Assembly (NCBI RefSeq): GCF_018698455.1
Contig: NZ_JABIOQ010000014.1
Coordinates: 1-64,000, forward strand
Reading direction: 5' to 3'
Length of the DNA: 64,000 nt
Source of the DNA: Sulfurimonas sp.
GTDB lineage: Bacteria; Campylobacterota; Campylobacteria; Campylobacterales; Sulfurimonadaceae
In this document: positions 1-8,783 of the stretch, in pieces
Position numbering within the stretch: the stretch's first letter is position 1
Layout of the letters: each line of letters starts with the position of its first letter
Notes under the pieces: generated by a model
The model's database searches: none
Seen by the model: only the letters and a program-made list of their open reading frames with translations
What the model was told of the DNA's origin: nothing
Made by a program: the position numbers and the translations under genes

Positions 1-677
1 AATTCTTCTTCACTCAACTCATCAACAGCATTCTCTATTTGAGCTTCTATATCTAGTTCCTCTTCCTCTTGGGCCGGAGCTTCTTTAGGTTCTTCTTCGA
101 GGTCTAGTGATAACTCTTCGTCTAGCTCAAGGTCATCTTCTCCTAAATCTAAATCGTCTAAGTCTAGTTCCTCTTCCTCATCTGTTTCATTTAACAGATC
201 CTTTACTTTTTGTGCCTCTTCATCATCTAAAATACTGTCACTAAGATCCTCATCTATATCAGCTAGCTCTTCAAGGTCATCTAGTTCATCTAGCTCCTCA
301 AATTCTTCAAGTTCAGCTTCAGGTGTACTTTCTTCTACAGTATCCAGAGTTATCTTTTGAGATTCTTTTCCAAGAGTTGCAAAAATTTCCACTAATTCTG
401 TGGGTAAAAAAGGTTTACTTAGTATGTTTGTAAAAGCATCTACTTTCTCAGCACCTCTTGCACATATGTATAAAGATTTAGTAAATGTGATTTTAGTTTT
501 AATTTCATCAAGTAAATCATCAGTATAGAGTGTATCATCAATAACTATTAGGTCGTATACAGATGATGCAACACTATCAATAGAACTTACAACTTCTAAG
601 TTATCTGATGTCTTTTGTGCACTTAGTGTAACGAGTTTATTAACAACTGGATTATCATTTAAAAGTAATATTTTCAC
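1..677 (-). CDS. Receiver-like protein with highly acidic C-terminal tail (partial)
   Basis: The reading frame starts at a GTG at 677 and is open to the window edge (225 codons visible, C-terminus missing). The first ~120 residues look like a divergent response-regulator receiver fold: hydrophobic beta strand KILLLND at the start, VYDLIVIDDT in the middle where a phospho-acceptor region would lie, and ILSKPFLP near the end, like the conserved Lys-Pro of receivers. From about residue 125 the protein becomes almost entirely Glu/Asp/Leu, apparently a disordered acidic tail. Phosphorylation is not established because the canonical aspartate cannot be assigned with certainty. It lies upstream of fliR on the same strand, so a chemotaxis or motility role is possible but only inferred. 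Confidence 0.6.
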   Translation of the reverse strand, partial: MKILLLNDNPVVNKLVTLSAQKTSDNLEVVSSIDSVASSVYDLIVIDDTLYTDDLLDEIKTKITFTKSLYICARGAEKVDAFTNILSKPFLPTELVEIFATLGKESQKITLDTVEESTPEAELEEFEELDELDDLEELADIDEDLSDSILDDEEAQKVKDLLNETDEEEELDLDDLDLGEDDLELDEELSLDLEEEPKEAPAQEEEELDIEAQIENAVDELSEEE

Positions 678-743
678 GTAGATTCCTTGAACTTAAGTAG
701 TTTCTTTTAAAAACTATATGTTTATTATTGTATCTAAATAAAA

Positions 744-1508
744 TTAAAAAAACATCTCTAATACATTAAATGCTTCGAGCATCTCGTTTTTGAGAATAAG
801 CATAGTTGATGTAAAAGTAGCAATTAAAACAACAAAAGCAACCATGATTTTAATAGGAAACCCAATAACAAGTAAATTAAATTGAGGCATTGTTTTCATC
901 AGCATTCCAAATATAACATCAGCGAGCCAGGAGAGAGCTATTATTGGGAAAGCTATCATAAATCCAACTATAAACATGTTCGAAGTTGCCTTAATAACAT
1001 AGTTGAAAATATCTTCTGTTAGTAAAAAGCCACCTAGAGGTACAGTTTTTAAAGAGTTGTCTACAAAAAGTAACATCCAATGGTGTAGGTCTAAAGAAAG
1101 CAGTACCATTAAACCCATTAACGATAAAAACTGAGAGATGATTGGCATTGAAACACCAGTCTGTGGATCTATAGCACTTGCCATTGAAAACCCCATCATA
1201 AAAGATATAAGACCTCCAGCATAAGTGATAACATTATAAGAGATTAGAAGTACTATACCAATAACAAGACCTAACATCAACTCACTTAAAATAGCTAAAA
1301 ATATTGTTGGTACATCTATAGATATTTGAGTATTTGGCATTGATGAGTAGAAGACAATAGTAAAAAAGAATGCCATTGAAGCTTTAATATTCATTGGGAT
1401 ATTTTTATGTGAAAAAATAGGAACAGCCATAAAAAGAGCAGCAAAACGAAAAAAGAGAAGTATAAAACCTACAATAAAAGTTTCGTTAAAAACCTGTGCC
1501 CATTCCAC
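744..1508 (-). CDS. fliR: Flagellar biosynthetic protein FliR
   Basis: FliR is an integral inner-membrane component of the flagellar type III export gate (FliP/FliQ/FliR). The 254-residue product has the family length and about six hydrophobic segments, with FMMGFSMASAIDPQTG and the C-terminal FPIKIMVAF stretch typical of FliR/YscT. The GTG at 1508 is chosen because an in-frame TAG lies immediately before it and an AAAGG element sits at ribosome-binding distance; the nearby ATG is out of frame. The LolD-like ATPase gene precedes it by 14 bp, so the two are probably cotranscribed. Confidence 0.93.
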   Translation of the reverse strand: MEWAQVFNETFIVGFILLFFRFAALFMAVPIFSHKNIPMNIKASMAFFFTIVFYSSMPNTQISIDVPTIFLAILSELMLGLVIGIVLLISYNVITYAGGLISFMMGFSMASAIDPQTGVSMPIISQFLSLMGLMVLLSLDLHHWMLLFVDNSLKTVPLGGFLLTEDIFNYVIKATSNMFIVGFMIAFPIIALSWLADVIFGMLMKTMPQFNLLVIGFPIKIMVAFVVLIATFTSTMLILKNEMLEAFNVLEMFF

Positions 1509-1522
1509 CTAAACTACCTTTA

Positions 1523-2167
1523 TTATTTTATCTGTTGAAGTTTTTTATTTTCTAGTTTAAAAACTTTGTCACATTTGTGTGCGAGTTCATCATCGTGTGT
1601 TACAAGTATCATTCCCGCATTGTTATCTTCGCAGTATTGGAAAAAAAGTTTCATGACTTCATCGGCTGTCTTTTTATCTAAATTTCCTGTTGGTTCATCA
1701 GCAAATATAATTCGAGGTTTTTTAGTAAGCACTCTTGCTATAGAAACACGTTGCTGCTGTCCACCGGAAAGTTCTGTAACTTTTTGCTTTATTACATCTG
1801 TAATTTGCAGTCTATTTAAAAGTTCTTTCTCTATAGTTATCCCAGAAAGTATTTCTGCTACTTCTAAGTTTTCATAAGCACTAAAACCATTAAAAAGATA
1901 ATGTGATTGGAAAATAAGCCCTAGATCATGGCGTTTAATCTGAGAAAGTCTCTTGTTATTCATACTTTTGATATCTTCGTTAAAGAGTGAAACTGTTCCA
2001 TGTTCTTGTGTTAGAAGTGTTGAAAGTATGTGAAGGAGTGTGGACTTTCCACTACCGCTCATCCCTATAATAGCTATAGACTCTTGTTCATTTAGATCTA
2101 ATGAGACATCAGAAAAAAGTTCATATTCAAATGTATGTGATATATTTTGTGCAGATAGTAAATTCAT
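1523..2167 (-). CDS. ABC transporter ATP-binding protein, LolD/MacB-type
   Basis: Cytoplasmic ATPase subunit of a lipoprotein-release or MacB-like ABC system. Walker A GMSGSGKST at residues 35-43, signature LSGGQQQR at 133-140, Walker B IIFADEPTGNLD at 153-164, then an H-loop in VTHDDELA. The EPTGNLD motif and 214-residue length fit the LolD/FtsE/MacB clade. No permease gene adjoins it (fliR is downstream, the tsf terminator upstream), so the partner is probably elsewhere; in Campylobacterota LolD-like proteins are often separated from LolC/E. The exact substrate is inferred. Confidence 0.85.
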   Translation of the reverse strand: MNLLSAQNISHTFEYELFSDVSLDLNEQESIAIIGMSGSGKSTLLHILSTLLTQEHGTVSLFNEDIKSMNNKRLSQIKRHDLGLIFQSHYLFNGFSAYENLEVAEILSGITIEKELLNRLQITDVIKQKVTELSGGQQQRVSIARVLTKKPRIIFADEPTGNLDKKTADEVMKLFFQYCEDNNAGMILVTHDDELAHKCDKVFKLENKKLQQIK

Positions 2168-2208
2168 AAAGAGGATTATAGCAAGTCTTACTAAAAAATT
2201 GGCAAAAA

Positions 2209-2238
2209 AAAAGGCTAAGACCTAAGTCCTAGCCTTTT
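2209..2238 (-). terminator. Intrinsic terminator after tsf
   Basis: A hairpin with arms AAGGCTA/TAGCCTT plus a short inner stem, flanked by A-rich and T-rich runs on both sides. It is downstream of tsf on the minus strand and upstream of the LolD-like gene, so it separates the two transcription units. The flanking runs would let it work in either direction. Confidence 0.7.
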
Positions 2239-2268
2239 AATAAAAAGAGAGAATGTTAATCCTAAGGA

Positions 2269-3321
2269 TTAACTCATTTGTGCAGCAACTTCCGCAGCAA
2301 AATCATCTTCAGCTTTTTCAATTCCTTCACCTACTTCAAGGCGAACAAATTCAGTAATCTCAGCAGTTCCACCTAGAGCTTTAGCCGCTTTGTCAATAGC
2401 TTGTGCTACTGTTAACTTCTCGTCTAAAACATAGTTTTGGTCAAGAAGAGCTTGCTCTTTATCTAAAGTCGTGTTATCAGAGATAAAACGAGCTAAAGAA
2501 CCAGGAACAATTTTGTCCCAGATTTTTTCTGGTTTACCTTGAGCCGCTAAATCAGCTTTGATATCAGCTTCAGCTTGTGCTAAAACTTCATCAGTTAATT
2601 GACTCATAGAAATGTATGTTGGCACATTTTTAAGAGGCTTCTTAAGACGAGCTAATTCTTCGTTCTCTTTTTTAATAACTTCAATTCTACCAATAGTTTC
2701 AGATGCAACGTAAGCAGCATCAAAATCTTTGTAAGAAAGTGTCGTTGGTTTCATTGCAGATGTATGCATAGCTACTTGTTTAAGAACAGCTCTCATACCC
2801 TCAGCAGTTTTTTCACTGTCACATTTAGCAGTAAGAATAACTGCTATACGAGTGTTTGAGTGAATGTAACCATTTAAAGCCGTAGTAGCATCAGCAGTAA
2901 GTGTGTTAAAACGACGAACTTCAATTTTCTCACCGATTTTAATAACAGCAGCTTGAAAAGTTGCACCAAATGCAGATGCATTAAATGCAGCTACATCAGC
3001 AGGATTGTTATCATAAACTTCTTTTGCAGAATCTTTTACAAGGTTTTGGAAACCTTCATTTTGTGCAACAAAGTCAGTTTCAGAGTTAATCTCTATAACT
3101 GTAGCCTTAGAGAAATCTCGTGCAATAACAATTCCAGCAAGACCTTCAGCAGCAACTCTATCAGCTTTTTTAGCTGCTTTAGCAATACCACGTTCTTTTA
3201 AAAGTTCAGTTGCTCTGTCCATGTCTCCATCAGCTTCAACAAGAACTTTTTTACAATCCATCATAGGTGCATCAGTAGCAGAGCGAAGCTCTTTTACCAT
3301 TGCCGCTGTAATAGCTGCCAT
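2269..3321 (-). CDS. tsf: Translation elongation factor Ts
   Basis: Nucleotide-exchange factor for EF-Tu. The N-terminal UBA-like domain (about residues 1-55) reads [20 protein letters not shown], followed by the diagnostic core motif [12 protein letters not shown]. At 350 residues it is longer than the E. coli protein (about 280), as is usual in Campylobacterota, where an insertion extends the dimerisation region. It begins 2 bp after the rpsB stop, the classic rpsB-tsf operon, and ends at a strong hairpin terminator. Confidence 0.98.
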   Translation of the reverse strand: MAAITAAMVKELRSATDAPMMDCKKVLVEADGDMDRATELLKERGIAKAAKKADRVAAEGLAGIVIARDFSKATVIEINSETDFVAQNEGFQNLVKDSAKEVYDNNPADVAAFNASAFGATFQAAVIKIGEKIEVRRFNTLTADATTALNGYIHSNTRIAVILTAKCDSEKTAEGMRAVLKQVAMHTSAMKPTTLSYKDFDAAYVASETIGRIEVIKKENEELARLKKPLKNVPTYISMSQLTDEVLAQAEADIKADLAAQGKPEKIWDKIVPGSLARFISDNTTLDKEQALLDQNYVLDEKLTVAQAIDKAAKALGGTAEITEFVRLEVGEGIEKAEDDFAAEVAAQMS

Positions 3322-3323
3322 TA

Positions 3324-4088
3324 TTATGCTTCCTCTGTTATTGCCGCTTCAGCTACAGGAGCCTCAGTTGCTACTTCTTCTTCAACTTGCTCTTCTTCAG
3401 CAGGTGCATCTCTAAGAGCTTTACCTTCGTTGATTGCAGCAGTCATTTCACGACAAAAAAGTTGAATCGAACGGATTGCATCATCATTACCAGGAATTGG
3501 ATAGTCAATTAAATCTGGATCACAGTTAGTATCTAGTGGAGCAACAACTGGGATTTTAAGACATCTTGCTTCTAAAACAGCAATGTGCTCTTTAACAGCA
3601 TCTACAACAAAAAGCATATCTGGAAGTTTTTTCATGTTACGGATACCACCGAAATATGCTTCTAGTTTAACTTTTTGACGAGCAAGCATTAATGCTTCTT
3701 TCTTAGTAAGAAGATCAATTTGACCATTTTCTTGCATTTCAGAAATAACATCAAGTTTACGGATAGACTTTTGAATAGTTGGGAAGTTTGTAAGCATACC
3801 ACCTAACCATCTGTTATCTACATAAGGCATACCACAATCGATTGCAGCTTGTCTTACAGAGTTACGAGCTTGTTTTTTAGTACCAACAAAAAGAACAGTT
3901 TGTCCTTCAGCAGCAGCGTCCATAACAATTGTATAAGTATTACGGAAATAACGTAAAGTCTTCTGTAAATCAATTATATAGATATTTTTACGAACACCAA
4001 AAATGTATTTTTTCATTTTCGGATTCCAACGACGAGTTTGGTGTCCAAAGTGTACACCACATTCTAAAAGGTCTTTCATAGTTACCAT
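3324..4088 (-). CDS. rpsB: 30S ribosomal protein S2
   Basis: S2 binds the back of the 30S subunit between head and body. The N-terminus carries the family signature [19 protein letters not shown], with IYIIDLQKT and [13 protein letters not shown] further on. The 254 residues include an acidic/Ala-rich C-terminal tail. It is the first gene of the rpsB-tsf operon; its leader lies in 4089-4250. Confidence 0.98.
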   Translation of the reverse strand: MVTMKDLLECGVHFGHQTRRWNPKMKKYIFGVRKNIYIIDLQKTLRYFRNTYTIVMDAAAEGQTVLFVGTKKQARNSVRQAAIDCGMPYVDNRWLGGMLTNFPTIQKSIRKLDVISEMQENGQIDLLTKKEALMLARQKVKLEAYFGGIRNMKKLPDMLFVVDAVKEHIAVLEARCLKIPVVAPLDTNCDPDLIDYPIPGNDDAIRSIQLFCREMTAAINEGKALRDAPAEEEQVEEEVATEAPVAEAAITEEA

Positions 4089-4283
4089 AGGTAATCCTTA
4101 AATTGCACATTCGTGCAAAGAGTTTTGTTAGTTGACTTCGGTAATGTGGGACATTGACTCACTAAAAAGAGAGTTGCACTAACTTTTGACACATACCTGT
4201 TTAATGTTCTCTTCTACATTTAAAGAAGAAAAATCCGCGAATTATACTAAAATTTTATTTAAATTATCATAAAATGTAACCAA

Positions 4284-4395
4284 ATAACTATTTATTATCA
4301 ATTACCCTCATTTAAAGATTCCTTCATAAATATATAAAGAGTGACTTTATAACTATTTATTATAAAATTACCCTCGTTTAAAAGTCCTTTTATAA
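4284..4395. repeat. Tandem ~46-bp direct repeat in the porin promoter region
   Basis: Two imperfect copies, at 4284-4329 and 4349-4395, each begin ATAACTATTTATTAT, continue with ATTACCCTC, then a TTTAAA stretch and a run ending ATAA. The copies are 65-66 bp apart, close to six helical turns, and end about 46 bp before the porin ATG. This could be a pair of regulator sites or a duplicated promoter; the regulator is unknown. The rest of 4089-4441 is AT-rich leader and promoter sequence without a further gene. Confidence 0.6.
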
Positions 4396-4441
4396 TAGAT
4401 AATGTATAGTGTTGGCATATTATATTCAAAAAGGGATAAAA

Positions 4442-6130
4442 ATGAATAAATACATAATACTACTCTTAGCATTGATAACAATGTTAAGTACTAACTTAAG
4501 TGCACTATCTATGTTTGATCGCATTCAAGGCATGGAACTGGAAATGAAGAAAATGCAAGAAGAAATAGTTACTCTTAAAACATCTGAAGCTGATGATGAA
4601 GAGTCTGATGATGAAGACGCAGATGAAGAAAGTTCTGAGTCTGATGATGAAGATGCAGATGAAGAAGAGTCTGATGATGAAGATGCAGATGAAGAAGAGT
4701 CTGATGATGAAGATGCAGATGAAGAAGAGTCTGATGATGAAGAGTCTTTATTTGGCGATGACATGACTATTGAAGAACGTTTGGAAGAAGCTGAAGAAAC
4801 TATTAATGAACTTAACATTCGTACTAATGGTAACAAGTTAAAATTGGGTGTTGATTATAGATTTGCACTAGACAATATGCAATACACAATGGCGGATGGT
4901 TCGACACAAGGCAATGATGCCTTTATGACAAACAGACTATGGATTAATATGAACTGGAAAGCTACGGACAACCTAAGTTTCTCTGGTCAATTAGCATACA
5001 ATAAAGCATTTGGTGCTAGAAGTGGTTGGAATTCAAATATGGCTGGAATGGAAACATTTGACTGGATAACGAATGAAAATGCATATGATGATGTAGTTAG
5101 AGTTCGTACTGCTTATTTCTTATATAAAAATGATACTTTTGCAGGCATTGACACACCATGGACATTTAGTATTGGTCGTCGTCCATCTACCAATGGTCAC
5201 TTAATTAATTTAAGAGATGACGATGGCAAAGCTTCACCTATGGCTCACACTATCAATGTTGAGTTTGATGGTGCAAGTGCTAAGTTTGGACTAGAAGAAC
5301 TTACAGGTATTAATGGAATGTATGTTAAATTTTGTGCAGGTCTAGGTGGAACAAATGCAAGTCCTAAATTCTTTGCTGTCAACCCAAATACAGGCTCTCC
5401 TGAGCCAAGCAGAGCTCCATATAGTACAAACCCAGATGATATTCCAAACATTCATCTATTTGGTTTCATCTTTACTCCTTATGATAATGGTCAATATGCA
5501 CTTGCTACTCAGTATTATTATGCAGAAAACTTAATTGATGCAGATGTTAATGCCAGTAGAACTATGTTAGGTATGAAAACTGTTGGTGGTATGCACAGTG
5601 TAACAGCTAACTTTACGGTAAATGGAATCGGTGATGAGTGGAGTGATTATCTTGATGATACTTTTTTCTTTGTAAGTGGTGCTATGAGTGTATCTAATCC
5701 AAAAGACGGTGTTGTAGGTGGCATGTTCGGTTCAGAAGAAGCTAAAACAGGTCATTCTGTATGGGTTGGACTTCAAATGCCTTCGGTTATGACGGGTGAT
5801 GGTAGATGGGGAATTGAATATAATCAAGGTTCTAAGTACTGGAGAAGTATTACTTATGCAGAAGATACAAATATAGGTTCCAAAATAGCTGCTCGTGGTG
5901 AAGCATATGAAATCTACTTTACAGAACCTCTTGTAGAAGATATCCTTACATTCCAAGTTCGTGCTACATATATCGACTATAAGTATTCTGGAAGTAATGG
6001 TTTCTTCGGAAATATAACAGGAACACCTGTTAAGATAGCTAACTCAATGCCAACACCTATGGGTAACATTGAGTCAACGACTGTTGACACAGCACAAGAC
6101 ATCCGTTTTTACTTACGTTATAGATTCTAA
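4442..6130 (+). CDS. DUF3373-like outer-membrane porin with acidic repeat tract
   Basis: A Sec signal (MNKYIILLLALITMLSTNLSA) is followed by a short coiled-coil segment (RIQGMELEMKKMQEEI), a 10-residue acidic tandem repeat (about residues 50-100), another helix (IEERLEEAEETINEL) and a roughly 420-residue beta barrel ending in aromatic RFYLRYRF. NDAFMTNRLWINMNW and LSFSGQLAYNKAFG resemble DUF3373 proteins of Campylobacterota, which I infer to be barrels with a periplasmic coiled coil. The ATG at 4442 is preferred to a GTG at 4409 because it starts a good signal peptide and follows an AAGGGA site. Substrate unknown. A promoter-region repeat precedes it and a hairpin follows, so it is probably monocistronic. 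Confidence 0.75.
   Translation: MNKYIILLLALITMLSTNLSALSMFDRIQGMELEMKKMQEEIVTLKTSEADDEESDDEDADEESSESDDEDADEEESDDEDADEEESDDEDADEEESDDEESLFGDDMTIEERLEEAEETINELNIRTNGNKLKLGVDYRFALDNMQYTMADGSTQGNDAFMTNRLWINMNWKATDNLSFSGQLAYNKAFGARSGWNSNMAGMETFDWITNENAYDDVVRVRTAYFLYKNDTFAGIDTPWTFSIGRRPSTNGHLINLRDDDGKASPMAHTINVEFDGASAKFGLEELTGINGMYVKFCAGLGGTNASPKFFAVNPNTGSPEPSRAPYSTNPDDIPNIHLFGFIFTPYDNGQYALATQYYYAENLIDADVNASRTMLGMKTVGGMHSVTANFTVNGIGDEWSDYLDDTFFFVSGAMSVSNPKDGVVGGMFGSEEAKTGHSVWVGLQMPSVMTGDGRWGIEYNQGSKYWRSITYAEDTNIGSKIAARGEAYEIYFTEPLVEDILTFQVRATYIDYKYSGSNGFFGNITGTPVKIANSMPTPMGNIESTTVDTAQDIRFYLRYRF
4601..4745 (+). repeat. 30-bp coding minisatellite (acidic decapeptide)
   Basis: Within the porin gene a 30-bp unit encoding DEDADEEESD is repeated about four times; the last three copies are nearly identical in DNA and the first is diverged (with GACGCA and ESSES variation). 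The near identity of the later copies suggests recent slippage expansion, so copy number may vary between strains. The translated tract is in the periplasmic neck between two helical segments and should bind cations. Confidence 0.85.
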
Positions 6131-6136
6131 GTCTTA

Positions 6137-6163
6137 TAAGTTCTCACATTATGTGAGAACTTA
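6137..6163 (+). terminator. Hairpin after the porin gene
   Basis: A perfect 12-bp inverted repeat (TAAGTTCTCACA with its complement) and a 3-nt loop, starting 6 bp after the porin stop. It lacks a strong T tract, so it may also act as an mRNA 3'-end stabiliser. It lies between convergent porin and bcp genes. Confidence 0.6.
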
Positions 6164-6205
6164 ATCTTCCACACTTACTTTTAACTCATAAATCACAAAC
6201 TAAAT

Positions 6206-6676
6206 TTATTCAGCTACAAGTCTTTCTAGTTCTACTTTTACTTTAGCAACATGCTCTTTCACACGAACCTTTTCAAACACAGCTTTTACTATTCCATCAG
6301 GATTGATAATTAAAGTCGTTCTTACAATTCCCATATACTCTTTACCGTAGTTCATTTTCATCTGCCAAACGCCATACTCTTGCATCATGTTAGTAGACTC
6401 ATCACTGAGTAATGTTATACCTAAGTTTTGCTTCTCTATGAAGCTACGGTGCTTTTTAGTTGTGTCTGCACTTACACCAATTATGATAGCATCAAGCGAG
6501 TTAAAGTCTGGAGCAGCTTCTGTAAACTCACAGGCTTCAGTTGTGCAACCTGGTGTACTGTCTCTAGGGTAAAAGTATAAAACTATCCACTTGCCTTTTA
6601 TATCTCTTAAACATATCTCTACATCATCTTGATTGGGTAAACAAAACTCTGGTGCCTTGTCATCTATTTTTATCAA
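6206..6676 (-). CDS. bcp: Thioredoxin-dependent peroxiredoxin (Bcp/PrxQ)
   Basis: Reduces hydrogen peroxide and organic peroxides in the cytoplasm using thioredoxin. The active-site motif PRDSTPGCTTEACEF gives the peroxidatic cysteine at residue 44 and a resolving cysteine at 49, the atypical 2-Cys PrxQ arrangement. Length (156) is normal. No signal peptide. It is the last gene of the minus-strand run from ftsW through the DUF420-like gene, 17 bp downstream of the latter. Confidence 0.95.
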   Translation of the reverse strand: MIKIDDKAPEFCLPNQDDVEICLRDIKGKWIVLYFYPRDSTPGCTTEACEFTEAAPDFNSLDAIIIGVSADTTKKHRSFIEKQNLGITLLSDESTNMMQEYGVWQMKMNYGKEYMGIVRTTLIINPDGIVKAVFEKVRVKEHVAKVKVELERLVAE

Positions 6677-6693
6677 ATCTTATCCTTTTTTAT

Positions 6694-7152
6694 TTAGTAT
6701 ACAAAAAGAAGCATATATACCCATGCTCCTGTAAGCATTATCAAAGTGACACCTGTAAATGTTATCCACCCAGCACGTTTATGTTTTCCATTTTCAAGTT
6801 GCTTTTTTGCCATAAGAAGTGTTGTCGTCCAAATAATAATCGTTACCACAGCTATAGATATATGAACAATCAAAACAATAAAAGCATAATCATGCCCTAC
6901 ACCACTTCCTTGCATAAAACTTTTAAATCCACCAACAAAGCGAACACCAACTTCAAAAAATGATAAGACTATTAGTGAAACAATGTACAAGATTCCTTGC
7001 AATAGTGCATGTAGCTTATACTTCTTTTGTCTCGCTAAGAAAATGATTCCCAACATTAGGAAAGGTAAAGCCGCAACTATGAGACTTACTATATCCATAA
7101 ACAAAGGAGCCCGTGTTCCAAAAAAACCTGGTAAATTCATAAATTCTAACAT
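6694..7152 (-). CDS. DUF420-like four-helix membrane protein
   Basis: A 152-residue inner-membrane protein with four hydrophobic helices. The pattern fits DUF420: HALLQG after helix 1, VLIVHISIAVVTI in helix 3, and the basic HKRAGWITFTGV before the last helix ending in GAWVYMLLFVY. DUF420 proteins elsewhere are linked to heme-copper oxidase assembly (CtaM-like), but no oxidase gene is nearby and the role here is unassigned. It starts 8 bp after the dedA stop, in the same operon. Confidence 0.65.
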   Translation of the reverse strand: MLEFMNLPGFFGTRAPLFMDIVSLIVAALPFLMLGIIFLARQKKYKLHALLQGILYIVSLIVLSFFEVGVRFVGGFKSFMQGSGVGHDYAFIVLIVHISIAVVTIIIWTTTLLMAKKQLENGKHKRAGWITFTGVTLIMLTGAWVYMLLFVY

Positions 7153-7160
7153 TAAAATTC

Positions 7161-7757
7161 CTATATTTTTTTATTTTTGTAAGTGTACCAAAAGCCAAGT
7201 AAAACTATTAATACTAAGAGAACAATAGTTATTTGTTTTAAGTAAGCATCTAGCATTTCTTGATTTTCGCCTATAAAGTACCCCAGCATTACTAAAACTA
7301 AAGACCAAATACCTGCACCAAGTGTTGTATAAGTAGAGAAAGTAACTAAATTCATACGTGATAAGCCAGCAGGAATAGAAATTAGCTGTCTAATCCCAGG
7401 AATAAGCCTTCCTATAAAAGTAGAAATTGCCCCGTGTTTTAAAAAATACCTATCCATTTTATACAAACTTTCATTAGAAACAAAAAAATACTTTCCATAA
7501 CGAAGGAGTATTTTACGTCCTAAAAAAAGCGCTAAAAAGTAGTTTATGAAAGCTCCAATAAGTGAACCACTCAGAGCACAGAGTATAATAACTAATAAGT
7601 TCATTTCCCCTTGTGAAGCTAAATATCCAGCAGGTATCATAACAATCTCACTAGGAAAAGGTACAAAACTACTCTCTACGGCCATAAGTAAAAATATTCC
7701 TAAGTATCCCCAGTCGAAAATTAAATCAACTAAGAGCTGTGCTATATCATGTATCAT
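7161..7757 (-). CDS. DedA-family membrane protein
   Basis: DedA proteins are inner-membrane lipid transporters (undecaprenyl phosphate or phosphatidylethanolamine flippases in characterised cases). The 198-residue sequence has the family landmarks: ESSFVPFPSEIVMIPAGYLAS near the start, the re-entrant GSLIGAFINYFLALFLGR, and FIGRLIPGIRQLISIPAG with the essential arginines. Its ATG overlaps the murG stop as ATGA, so translation is coupled to a lipid-II enzyme, consistent with a role in carrier-lipid recycling (inference). Confidence 0.93.
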   Translation of the reverse strand: MIHDIAQLLVDLIFDWGYLGIFLLMAVESSFVPFPSEIVMIPAGYLASQGEMNLLVIILCALSGSLIGAFINYFLALFLGRKILLRYGKYFFVSNESLYKMDRYFLKHGAISTFIGRLIPGIRQLISIPAGLSRMNLVTFSTYTTLGAGIWSLVLVMLGYFIGENQEMLDAYLKQITIVLLVLIVLLGFWYTYKNKKI

Positions 7758-8773
7758 TTTAAAACTTCCTCGACATCTTTTATCATTTTATACGCTACAT
7801 CTTTGTTTGAGTAGCTAAGTAGTTTCTCACTTTTTTCAGTAAGAGGTTCACTAACTGCACCCCAAAACTTATCCTCAAGATTTTCATCTTCTCTATAGCA
7901 CCAACCCATGCTATTGTCTACTATAAATTTAGCATTATAAAACTGGTGGTCACCTGCTGCATAAGGATAAGGAATATAAAACGCAGGACATCCATTTGTC
8001 GTGAGTTCCCACAGTGTACTCGCACCTGCACGACTCACTGCAAAGTCAGCTTTTACAATCAAAGAATCTAGCTCTTTGGTAAATGCATAGACTTCAGCAT
8101 CAATACCAAGTTTTTCATACTCTTTGCAAACTCTCTCATAATCTAAATCACCCGCTTGGTGAATAATTTTAATACCCATTTCATCTAGTTTCTTTGCAAC
8201 AGACAGTGCTAAATCATTAATAGCCTTTGCCCCATGAGATCCACCTAAAAATATAATACTTTTGAATTCATCGCGTTTTCTAGCATTTACAGAGAAAGTC
8301 TCTTTTACAGGATAACCTTGAATTTGAGAGTTTTCATCATATGCAGAAATAAATCTCTTTGCAAATGGCTTTAACATCGCGTTTAGTCTACCATTTACTG
8401 CATTTTGCTCATGAATAAAAAGAGGTAGAAATTTACTCAGGCAAGCAAGAGAAGCAGGTGCAGCAGAAAAACCACCGACACTATAAGTAGCCTGTATCTG
8501 ATGATTTTTCAGTAGAGAACGTGCTTTTAAAAACGCTTTAAAAATCTTGTAAAGTGCTATAAACTTAGCAAAACCTTTTTGGTTCACTACCCCAGTAGTT
8601 TCTAAAAAATAAACATGAGAAAAAGAACTATGCTCCCCAAAGTACCTTTTATCTTGTCCTTTTGTAGAACCTATAAATATGACTTCGTGCCCATCTTTTA
8701 CAGCAGCCTCAACAAGAGCCTCAGCTATCATAAGATGTCCACCCGTGCCACCACCTGTTATACATAATTTCAT
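7754..8773 (-). CDS. murG: UDP-GlcNAc:undecaprenyl-PP-MurNAc-pentapeptide GlcNAc transferase
   Basis: Makes lipid II from lipid I on the cytoplasmic membrane face. The glycine-rich loop ITGGGTGGHL (residues 5-14) opens the N-terminal Rossmann domain; TYSVGGFSAAPASLA and HEQNAVNGRLN are family signatures; the C-terminal domain has IIFLGGSHGAKAIN and SRAGASTLWELTTNGCP for UDP-sugar binding. 339 residues, slightly short as is common in the phylum. It follows ftsW by 10 bp. Confidence 0.97.
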   Translation of the reverse strand: MKLCITGGGTGGHLMIAEALVEAAVKDGHEVIFIGSTKGQDKRYFGEHSSFSHVYFLETTGVVNQKGFAKFIALYKIFKAFLKARSLLKNHQIQATYSVGGFSAAPASLACLSKFLPLFIHEQNAVNGRLNAMLKPFAKRFISAYDENSQIQGYPVKETFSVNARKRDEFKSIIFLGGSHGAKAINDLALSVAKKLDEMGIKIIHQAGDLDYERVCKEYEKLGIDAEVYAFTKELDSLIVKADFAVSRAGASTLWELTTNGCPAFYIPYPYAAGDHQFYNAKFIVDNSMGWCYREDENLEDKFWGAVSEPLTEKSEKLLSYSNKDVAYKMIKDVEEVLK

Positions 8774-8783
8774 ATTAAATCCA

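Noticed and set aside
4525-4836. Serine-rich ORF opposite the porin repeat
   Set aside because: It is the antisense reading of the Glu/Asp repeat (GAT/GAA become Ser/Phe codons) with no ribosome site.
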